This document shows positions 1 to 10,300 of a stretch of 64,000 bases of DNA, piece after piece. The notes below the pieces were generated by a model. It was not told the origin of the DNA. It made no database searches and saw only the letters and a list, made by a program, of their open reading frames with translations. The position numbers were made by a program, and so were the translations under genes. Origin of the DNA: Mesostigma viride (Eukaryota > Streptophyta > Mesostigmatophyceae > Mesostigmatales > Mesostigmataceae); the NCBI GenBank assembly GCA_009746045.1, contig RPFO01000164.1, positions 2,681,606-2,745,605 on the forward strand, given 5' to 3'. The stretch's first letter is position 1, and every line of letters begins with the position of its first letter.

Positions 1-407
1 ATTTTCAACACTAGAGTAACAAGAAAGTAATAAATATTCTGGGGCGAATTTAAATTGATCTTGTTGATCTGGAGGTATAAAAAATAGGTATTTCACTTTT
101 AATTACTTGATTTTTTTGTAATGTATAAAAGGACAGGAAAACATATTCATTTACTTACTATGCGTAGCTAAAGATCCAATTAAACCGTATTAGGCCCTTC
201 TGCGTTTGTATAGGACCATAATGACTAGGTATGTATATCATGTAACGTGCGTGTTTGCAAGTTGGCCGTTGACACTCCTACGACGAGCCAATTTCGGAAA
301 GAACCTGCCTCATATATGAATGCATCGACTGTGTGCATAAATTGTGATCATTGAATTGAACAAAAAAATTCTCTTATTGCCCCAATCATGGCTATTCTCT
401 TCATGCC
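1..407. other. AT-rich flank, no gene seen
   Basis: No open frame with coding character, no RNA gene and no element boundary could be recognised in this AT-rich stretch. It may be upstream or intron sequence of the gene that follows. Confidence 0.4.
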
Positions 408-752
408 CTATCATGGCTATTTGTTTGTGTATGTTTGCCCATGTTATTACATTAAGCTTTGGCATGATGTTGTGGATTGCTCTATCTATGATGGTTGTTC
501 GTTTGTGTATGCTTTGCCCATGTTGTTACAGTAATGCATGATGTTGTGGATTGCTAGCTCAATCTATGATGGTTGTTCGTTTGTGTATGCTTTGCCCATG
601 TTGTTACAGTAATGGCATAATTTGTGGATTGCTAGCTCAATCTATGATGGTTGTTCGTTTGTGTATGCTTGCCCATGTTGTTACAGTAATGGCATGATTT
701 TCGGATTGCTCAACCTATGAGGGTTTTCGTTTGTGTATGTTTTGCGCGCAGA
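408..752 (+). repeat. Minisatellite of about 77 bp, four to five copies
   Basis: Four to five imperfect copies of a unit of about 77 bp run head to tail. Each contains a GTTCGTTTGTGTATG core followed by CCCATGTTGTTACAGTAATG. Single-base indels separate the copies. The last copy runs into TTTTGCGCGCAG, which resembles a 3' splice site just ahead of an ATG at 758. The array may therefore be part of a 5' intron or leader. Confidence 0.75.
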
Positions 753-757
753 TCACA

Positions 758-852
758 ATGGATTGCACCATCTGCCGCAACAAGCGAAGCCCCTTACTGG
801 TTCCAAGATCTTATCCTACTCGATGCCAAGCAGGCTGGCGAAGGGTATCCCA
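758..852 (+). CDS. Possible first coding exon of the unknown gene
   Basis: A pyrimidine-rich stretch ending GCGCAG at 751 is followed by ACACAATGG, a good start context, and a 31-codon frame opening MDCTICRNKR. It ends at a GTACGT donor (853). The Cys-x2-Cys pair is the only motif. The exon ends in phase 2, which does not join in frame to the best reading of the next candidate exon (1387-1683). Either that exon carries an indel or this ATG belongs to something else. Kept as a low-confidence candidate. The 853-1386 stretch after it would be intron and shows nothing else recognisable. Confidence 0.3.
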
Positions 853-1386
853 GTACGTACTTTGAAACTTGATGCCGCAAAACAACTACAACTTCGTTTT
901 AACCCTTTAGCCGTTTTGAGTGATATTTACAGCGGACATTACAATTTTGTTGCTACGGGATGAGAATTGAGCTTTGTAATGTAGCAGGTGTCACCAACCA
1001 AACTGTCCGCTATTTGTAGTGGGCATTTATTGTTAGAGCTGCAGCTGGGTCCCTGCTCCTCCACATGCAACCTTGGTGTTCATGAGCCCTTTACTAGCTT
1101 CCTTTCTGTCAGGGGTGCTATATTGGCACCCATAGGACATTGCAATATGACCAATGACATGACCCCCAAGGTGGTGAAATATGTGTGCTTGTGTCCTATA
1201 ATGGACCATAACTAACTATTAGGTTGGTTTGTGGACATTATCATGGAAAGTGACCATTGCCCGGTTTTATAGCGGCAGTTGGACACGGTTTAAGGTTGAC
1301 CTATTAGCTTTGTCAGGTGTGTGTGCTGCACCGCACCGCTTGCTAACATATTCGGGGATTTCTTCTTTGTCGTCTGCGTGTCACAG

Positions 1387-4300
1387 CGTGCTTGTACGCA
1401 CAACCACCCGCGTTCCCCTCCGCCGGCGCCCCCGCCGCCGGGCTCTCCGCCGCCACCGGTGTTGCCCCCTCCCGCCGCCGGCCTTCCGCGCCGTCGGAAG
1501 CTGCAGCGGCAGCACAGCAAATGCCCCCTCCCCCCGCACCATCGTCGGGGCAAGAGGCGCGCGGCGCTCATGCAGCAAGGCGGCGAAGGAGCGGAGGAAA
1601 TCGGCGGCTTCTGGGTCATCGGTTCCGATGCCGCGACGGCAGCAACTGGAAAAGCAACCCACCAGACACTGCCAGCTGCCCGGGTAGGTGTTACGCACAA
1701 AGATGTGATTTTCTTGCGCCATCCTTGTCCTTGTCCTTGTCCTTGTCCTTGTCCTTGTCCTTGTCCTCGTCCTTGTCCTCGTCCTTGTCCTTGTCCTTGT
1801 CCTGTCCTTGTCCTTGTCCTTGTGCCAGCACGTTGTCCTTGTCCTTGTGCCAGCACGTTGTCCTTGTCCTTTTCCTTTTCCTTGTGCCAGCACGTTGTCC
1901 TTGTCCTTTTCCTTTTCCTTGTCCTTGTCCTTGTCCTTGTCCTTGTCCTTGTCCTTGTCCTTGTCCTTGTCCTTGTCCTTGTCCTTGTCCTTGTCCTTGT
2001 CCTTGTCCTTGTCCTTGTCCTTGTCCTTGTCCTTGTCCTTGTCCTTGTCCTTGTCCTTGTCCTTGTCCTTGTCCTTGTCCTTGTCCTTGTCCTTGTCCTT
2101 GTCCTTGTCCTTGTCCTTGTCCTTGTCCTTGTCCTTGTCCTTGTCCTTGTCCTTGTCCTTGTCCTTGTGCCAGCACCTTGTGCCAGCACCTTGTCCTTGT
2201 CCTTGTCCTTGTCCTTGTCCTTGTGCTTGTCCTCGTCCTTGTCCTCGTCCTTGTCCTTGTCCTTGTCCTTGTCCTTGTCCTTGTCCTTGTCCTTGTCCTT
2301 GTCCTTGTCCTTGTCCTTGTCCTTGTCCTTGTCCTTGTCCTTGTCCTTGTCCTTGTCCTTGTCCTTGTCCTTGTCCTTGTCCTTGTCCTTGTCCTTGTCC
2401 TTGTCCTTGTCCTTGTCCTTGTCCTTGTCCTTGTCCTTGTCCTTGTCCTTGTCCTTGTCCTTGTCCTTGTCCTTGTCCTTGTCCTTGTCCTTGTCCTTGT
2501 CCTTGTCCTTGTCCTCGTCCTTGTCCTTGTCCTTGTCCTTGTCCTTGTCCTTGTGACAGCACCTTGTCCTTGTGCCAGCACCTTGTCCTTGTGCCAGCAC
2601 CTTGTCCTTGTCCTTGTCCCTTGTGCTTGTCCTTGTCCTTGTCCTTGTCCTTGTCCTTGTCCTTGTCCTTGTCCTTGTCCTTGTGCTTGTCCTTGTCCTC
2701 GTCCTTGTCCTTGTCCTTGTCCTTGTCCTTGTCCTTGTCCTTGTCTTGTCCTTGTCCTTGTCCTTGTCTTTGTGCCAGCACCTTGTCCTTGTCCTTGTCC
2801 TTGTGCCAGCACCTTGTCCTTGTCCTTGTCCTTGTCCTTGTCCTTGTCCTTGTCCTTGTCCTTGTCCTTGTCCTTGTCCTTGTCCTTGTCCTTGTCCTTG
2901 TCCTTGTCCTTGTCCTTGTCCTTGTCCTTGTCCTTGTCCTTGTCCTTGTCCTTGTCCTTGTCCTTGTCCTTGTCCTTGTCCTTGTCCTTTCCTTGTCCTT
3001 GTCCTTGTCCTTGTCCTTGTCCTTGTCCTTGTCCTTGTCCTTGTCCTTGTCCTTGTCCTTGTCCTTGTCCTTGTCCTTGTCCTTTGTCCTTGTCCTTGTC
3101 CTTGTCCTTGTCCTTGTCCTTGTCCTTGTCCTTGTCCTTGTCCTTGTCCTTGTCCTTGTCCTTGTCCTTGTCCTTGTCCTTGTCCTTGTCCTTGTCCTTG
3201 TCCTTGTCCTTGTCCTTGTCCTTGTCCTTGTCCTTGTCCTTGTCCTTGTCCTTGTCCTTGTCCTTGTCCTTGTCCTTGTCCTTGTCCTTGTCCTTGTCCT
3301 TGTCCTTGTCCTTGTCCTTGTCCTTGTCCTTGTCCTTGTCCTTGTCCTGTCCTTGTCCTTGTCCTTGTCCTTGTCCTTGTCCTTGTCCTTGTCCTTGTCC
3401 TTGTCCTTGTCCTTGTCCTTGTCCTTGTCCTTGTCCTTGTGCCAGCACCTTGTGCCAGCACCTTGTCCTTGTCCTTGTCCTTGTCCTTGTCCTTGTGCTT
3501 GTCCTTGTCCTTGTGCCAGCACGTTGTCCTTGTCCTTGTCCTTGTCCTTGTCCTTGTCCTTGTCCTTGTCCTTGTCCTTGTCCTTGTCCTTGTCCTTGTC
3601 CTTGTCCTTGTCCTTGTCCTTGTCCTTGTCCTTGTCCTTGTCCTTGTCCTTGTCCTTGTCCTTGTCCTTGTCCTTGTGCCAGCACCTTGTGCCAGCACCT
3701 TGTCCTTGTCCTTGTCCTTGTCCTTGTCCTTGTGCTTGTCCTCGTCCTTGTCCTCGTCCTTGTCCTTGTCCTTGTCCTTGTCCTTGTCCTTGTCCTTGTC
3801 CTTGTCCTTGTCCTTGTCCTTGTCCTTGTCCTTGTCCTTGTCCTTGTCCTTGTCCTTGTCCTTGTCCTTGTCCTTGTCCTTGTCCTTGTCCTTGTCCTTG
3901 TCCTTGTCCTTGTCCTTGTCCTTGTCCTTGTCCTTGTCCTTGTCCTTGTCCTTGTCCTTGTCCTTGTCCTTGTCCTTGTCCTTGTCCTTGTCCTTGTCCT
4001 TGTCCTTGTCCTTGTCCTTGTCCTTGTCCTTGTCCTTGTCCTTGTCCTTGTCCTTGTCCTTGTCCTTGTCCTTGTCCTTGTCCTTGTCCTTGTCCTTGTC
4101 CTTGTCCTTGTCCTTGTCCTTGTCCTTTTCCTTTCCTTGTCCTTGTCCTTGTCCTTGTCCTTGTCCTTGTCCTTGTCCTTGTCCTTGTCCTTGTCCTTGT
4201 CCTTGTCCTTGTCCTTGTCCTTGTCCTTGTCCTTGTCCTTGTCCTTGTCCTTGTCCTTGTCCTTGTCCTTGTCCTTGTCCTTGTCCTTGTCCTTGTCCTT

Positions 4301-7300
4301 GTCCTTGTCCTTGTCCTTGTCCTTGTCCTTGTCCTTGTCCTTGTCCTTGTCCTTGTCCTTGTCCTTGTCCTTGTCCTTGTCCTTGTCCTTGTCCTTGTCC
4401 TTGTCCTTGTCCTTGTCCTTGTCCTTGTCCTTGTCCTGTCCTTGTCCTTGTCCTTGTCCTTGTCCTTGTCCTTGTCCTTGTCCTTGTCCTTGTCCTTGTC
4501 CTTGTCCTTGTCCTTGTCCTTGTCCTTGTCCTTGTCCTTGTCCTTGTCCTTGTCCTTGTCCTTGTCCTTGTCCTTCCTTGTCCTTGTCCTTGTCCTTGTC
4601 CTTGTCCTTGTCCTTGTCCTTGTCCTTGTCCTTGTCCTTGTCCTTGTCCTTGTCCTTGTCCTTGTCCTTGTCCTTGTCCTTGTCCTTGTCCTTGTCCTTG
4701 TCCTTGTCCTTGTCCTTGTCCTTGTCCTTGTCCTTGTCCTTGTCCTTGTCCTTGTCCTTGTCCTTGTCCTTGTCCTTGTCCTTGTCCTTGTCCTTGTCCT
4801 TGTCCTTGTCCTTGTCCTTGTCCGCACCTTGTCCTTGTCCTTGCCCTTGTCCTTGTCCTTGTCCTTGTCCTTGTGCTTGTCCTTGTCCTTGTCCTTGTCC
4901 TTGTCCTTGTCCTTGTCCTTGTCCTTGTCCTTGTCCTTGTCCTCGTCCTTGTCCTTGTCCTTGTCCTTGTCCTTGTCCTTGTCCTTGTCTTGTCCTTGTC
5001 CTTGTCCTTGTCCTTGTCCTTGTCCAGCCCTTGTCCTTGTCCTTGTCCTTGTCCAGCCCTTGTCCTTGTCCTTGTCCTTGTCCTTGTCCTTGTCCTTGTC
5101 CTTGTCCTTGTCCTTGTCCTTGTCCTTGTCCTTGTCCTTGTCCTTGTCCTTGTCCTTGTCCTTGTCCTTGTCCTTGTCCTTGTCCTTGTCCTTGTCCTTG
5201 TCCTTGTCCTTGTCCTTGTCCTTGTCCTTGTCCTTGTCCTTGTCCTTGTCCTTGTCCTTGTCCTTGTCCTTGTCCTTGTCCTTGTCCTTGTCCTTGTCCT
5301 TGTCCTTGTCCTTGTCCTTGTCCTTGTCCTTGTCCTTGTCCTTGTCCTTGTCCTTGTCCTTGTCCTTGTCCTTGTCCTTGTCCTTGTCCTTGTCCTTGTC
5401 CTTGTCCTTGTCCTTGTCCTTGTCCTTGTCCTTGTCCTTGTCCTTGTCCTTGTCCTTGTCCTTGTCCTTGTCCTTGTCCTTGTCCTTGTCCTTGTCCTTG
5501 TCCTTGTCCTTGTCCTTGTCCTTGTCCTTGTCCTTGTCCTTGTCCTTGTCCTTGTCCTTGTCCTTGTCCTTGTCCTTGTCCTTGTCCTTGTCCTTGTCCT
5601 TGTCCTTGTCCTTGTCCTTGTCCTTGTCCTTGTCCTTGTCCTTGTCCTTGTCCTTGTCCTTGTCCTTGTCCTTGTCCTTGTCCTTGTCCTTGTCCTTGTC
5701 CTTGTCCTTGTCCTTGTCCTTGTCCTTGTCCTTGTCCTTGTCCTTGTCCTTGTCCTTGTCCTTGTCCTTGTCCTTGTCCTTGTCCTTGTCCTTGTCCTTG
5801 TCCTTGTCCTTGTCCTTGTCCTTGTCCTTGTCCTTGTCCTTGTCCTTGTCCTTGTCCTTGTCCTTGTCCTTGTCCTTGTCCTTGTCCTTGTCCTTGTCCT
5901 TGTCCTTGTCCTTGTCCTTGTCCTTGTCCTTGTCCTTGTCCTTGTCCTTGTCCTTGTCCTTGTCCTTGTCCTTGTCCTTGTCCTTGTCCTTGTCCTTGTC
6001 CTTGTCCTTGTCCTTGTCCTTGTCCTTGTCCTTGTCCTTGTCCTTGTCCTTGTCCTTGTCCTTGTCCTTGTCCTTGTCCTTGTCCTTGTCCTTGTCCTTG
6101 TCCTTGTCCTTGTCCTTGTCCTCGTCCTTGTCCTTGTCCTTGTCCTTGTCCTTGTCCTTGTCCTTGTCCTTGTCCTTGTCCTTGTCCTTGTCCTTGTCCT
6201 TTTCTTGCTTGATTTTCTTGCGCCAACGGCCGTTGCAATTTGGAAATTAGGGTGTTATTTTTTTTTTGCCCAACGGCCGTCGGAACCTTGAAATTAGGGT
6301 GTGATTTTCATGCGCCAACGGCCGTTGGAACCCGTAAATTAGGGTGTGATTTTCATGCGCCAACGGCCGTCGGAACCTTAAAATTAGGGTGTGATTTTCA
6401 TGCGCCAACGGCCGTTGGAACCTGGAAATTAGGGTGTTATTTTTCTGTCGCCAACGGCCGTTGGAACCTGGAAATGAAGGTGTCATTTTTCTCGCGCCAA
6501 CGGCCGTTGGAAACTGGAAATTAGGGTGTGATTTTCATGCGCCAACGGCCGTTGGAACCTGGAAAATAGGGTGTGATTTTTCTCGCGCCAACGGCCGTTG
6601 GAACCTGGAAAATAGGGTGTCATTTTTCTCGCGCCAACGGCCGTTGGAACCTGTAAATTAGGGTGTGATTTTCATGCGCCAACGGCCGTTGGAACCTGTA
6701 AATTAGGGTGTGATTTTCATGCGCCAACGGCCGTCGGAACCTTAAAATTAGGGTGTGATTTTCATGCGCCAACGGCCGTTGGAACCTGGAAATTAGGGTG
6801 TTATTTTTCTGTCGCCAACGGCCGTTGGAACCTGGAAATTAGGGTGTGATTTTCATGCGCCAACGGCCGTTGGAACCTGTAAATTAGGGTGTGATTTTCA
6901 TGCGCCCACGGCCGTTGGAACCTGGAAATTAGGGTGTTATTTTTCTGTCGCCAACGGCCGTTGGAACATAGTACTGACCTTCCGGCTATCTGTATGTTTT
7001 TTGCATGTGATCAGGGGCGTCCGTCAAGGCAGAGAACGGACGAAGAGCGGAGGAAGTGGGCTTACAAGATTGAACATAACTGTTCGGAAAGGCATCTCAC
7101 AACATTTTTTGAGGACTGGCGCCAACGAGCACCGGGCACCGACTTATGGTCGGTTATTGTGAAGACCTTTGAGAGGAAGGGGCTGCTGACGACACGTGCT
7201 GGAAATGCGAAGCCCAGCATTTTGGACTCCTGGGAGCCAGCGCCGTCCTCTCAAGTGCACGACAAGAATCTAACTGACACCATACAGGCGGCGTTTCATC

Positions 7301-10300
7301 TGCGGCAGAAGATACGCCTAGTTCCAGACGATGTCGACATCGTGGGGGGTCCGCGATTGCGACTCAAGTACGGGCCCCCACGGAGAACTTGTGCCAACTC
7401 CCGGAACTCATGCGGCATCGGACGGTGACGGTGCGGAATTGTAGGGGGCTCGCGCCGTGGTTCGTGGGGGCCGGCACAAGTCTGACAAAAGCAAAATGTG
7501 CCGTGCCGATCTTCCGGTTTGCGTGGCAGGTGCTGGCAGACCGTGATCCAGGTCTCTACAATTTATGGGTGCAGAGGAGTGAAATGGTTCCTTACCACAT
7601 TAAAATACTGACGGGGGACGACAGTGACCGTGCCGTGCAGAGGTTCGGATACTATCGTTCGCCAACGGCCGAGGAAGCCATGTCCATTCTCCGGACGGAC
7701 TCCCTGAAGGACATGGCGGCCGCTTGCTCAGACGAGTTGATCACCATGGAGTTGGATCCGTCCGAGTGGTCAAATGAATCTGAGCGTCAGGCAGTAGTTG
7801 ACCTGACGAAATCCGCGCTGGGGAGCTTGAACATCTCGGACCATGCCGGCCTTAAGGGTAAATTTCCAGACCAGACGCCTTGCGTGTTTGTGCAGTTTGC
7901 CGTGCTGGACGGCAACCACTACACGCAGATGTTGAAGTCCGTGATTTTCGAGGGCTCTGACGAGCAAGTGAGTACCGCGATAGCTGGCGAGATTGCGGGT
8001 ACACAAAAGGGCAAGTTCGTGGAGACAACCGACGAGGCGTTTGATTTGTGGAGGGGGTTGGTGAGGGACGCGGACAAGTTCAAGTACACCAATCTGGACG
8101 TGCTCAAGGGCTGGGAGGTGGAGGGGGAAGCACTGATCCCGCCCATGAAGGACATGCGGACGCAAAAGGTAAATATAACGGATCGGGTGTGGGAACGTTT
8201 TAGGCACTATATGTTATTTTTGTTCGCCAACGGCCGTTGGAAACTGGAAATTAGGGTGTGATTTTTCTTTCGCAAACGGCCGTTGGAACCTGGAAATTAG
8301 TGTGTGATTTTTCTTGCGCCAACGGCCGTTGGAACCTGGAAATTAGGGTGTGATTTTTCTTGCGCCAACGGCCGTTGGAACCTGGAAATTTGGTTGATAT
8401 TTTTCTTGCGCCAACGGCCGTTGGAACCTGGAAATTCGGTCGACATTTTTCTTGCGCCAACGGCCGTTGGAGCCTGGAAATTAGGGTGTGATTTTTCTTG
8501 CGCCAACGGCCGTTGGAACCTGGAAGTAGGGTGTGATTTTTCTTGCGCCAACGGCCATTGGAACCTGGAAATTAGTGTGTGATTTTTCTTGCGCCAACGG
8601 CCGTTGGAACCTGGAAATTAGGGTGTGATTTTTCTTGCGCCAACGGCCGTTGGAACCTGGAAATTAGGGTGTGATTTTTCTTGCGCCAACGGCCGTTGGA
8701 ACCTGGAAATTAGGGTGTGATTTTTGTTCGGGAACGGCCGATCTTCCAAAGTGTAAGGACAAAATGTCAGGTCGTGTGTTGTATGACCGTTTTTTGTCTC
8801 AAACACTGTGATTCACATTTCATGCATGCAGGGGAGAGAGGCGCATCGGAGGGTTGCCCTGATCGGAGGGGGGCTGAATGCAGAAGACGAGGCCGTTTCC
8901 AAAAAGTCGAGGGGGACGGCGCTGCTGGAAGTGCACAACTATTTCAAGACGCACATGGAGGAATCCTGGGATAAGCCGGAGGTGCCCCTTCAGGACCAGA
9001 AAGAAATATGGAATTTGATTCATGGGGTTTCAAGCAGCACTGAGAAGGCAAGGAAGGACGGGGAGGGGGAGGAGGGTGGTGAGGAGCGGGTTGGAGGGCG
9101 ATTGAACGAGGGTGGTTTGTCCGAATCGGAGAAAACCCAAGTCTACGACTTCATCTCGGCTGTGAAGGATGAAACGGTCGCTCCGAACGACGACAGTAGA
9201 TGTGGAATGCCGATTGAGGACAAGCTGGCCAAGGAGCTTGCAGAGTTTCTGGACATCGTGGCAGCGGACAAGCTGGACGGGGAGGGAAGGGTGATGAGGA
9301 AGGGGGGGGGATCAAACAGGAAGGGTGGAGGAGTCTAGCCCGCTTTCGATTCTGGCCGTCTATCATGGCAACCGTGAAGGCCAAACACGTTCCTCCTCAG
9401 TGCTTGTATGACCTGACATACATGGCCAAGATCTTCTGCGAGGTGATGGTCCAGCTTTTCATGATCTACAACCGCGATTTGGGGAAATACCCCGAACCAC
9501 GCGACCTCGGCTGGTTGCCGATGCAGCCTTCGGAAGCCGACAGCGCCCTTCAGAGGGTGGCCGATACGGTCGCTGTAGCTGCCAAGAGACTAAGGGCGGT
9601 TATCAGGCCAACGGGGAGGGACGATTCCACCTTCCCACTTGCACTGCTGGAGAGGACGGATTTTCGGACGACCCACAAGGAGGAAACGAAATGGTGGGTC
9701 CTGATTGCGCCCGAACCCCCAACCGAACAGGCTGTGGTGCCCCAACCCGTACAGCCTGTGGCGGGGGCTGTGGTGGTGACGGGGGCTGTGCCGGAGGAAG
9801 GCCAAGCCGAACATGCCGAGGCAGAGGACGTCCAGTCGGGTCGCCAAAAAAAGGTGGGGGAGAAGCGGGAACCCCCGCGGAAGTTTGGGTCGGAGGAGCT
9901 GGCATCCGAAATCGAGCAGCAGGGCCCGTGGATTTCTAAGAGAGTTTACACGTCTGACGGGGACGAGACCTGTGAGTTCATGATGAAGACTTTCGCGTGG
10001 GAGAAAAGCGATGGGCCGACACGGTTGGCTCAAGTGGTACTTAATGCAATGGAGGGGTTCGAATTTGTTGCGAAGAGGAAGGGGTTGAACCAGCCAGATA
10101 TCAAGAATGGGGTATGATGTGAATTTGGAACATCACGCCAAGCTGTGGAATGATGAGGAATTGTTGAAGGGTCGAACGGGTTCGTGGGTGGAGAAAAGGG
10201 ACTGGAAGGCGGCGAAGGATTGTGGAGATTTCAATGGTGTGAAGGACGACTGGTCGTCGTACCTAAGCGATTTCACGGGATTCTTCAACCCACCCGTGAT

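Noticed and set aside
1290..6291. Very long open frames on both strands (up to about 1600 codons) reading Cys-Pro, Leu-Val, Ser-Leu, Lys-Asp, Gly-Gln or Arg-Thr repeats
   Set aside because: A hexamer repeat has no stop in most frames. The frames have no independent start or domain and lie in a proposed intron.
6207..8740. Evenly spaced palindromic repeats resembling a CRISPR array
   Set aside because: The whole 45-46 bp unit is repeated, with no unique spacers, no cas genes and a eukaryotic intronic setting.
6207..8740. TTAGGG inside each satellite unit as a telomere signal
   Set aside because: It occurs once per 45-46 bp unit as part of AAATTAGGGTGTG. There is no TTTAGGG tandem run.
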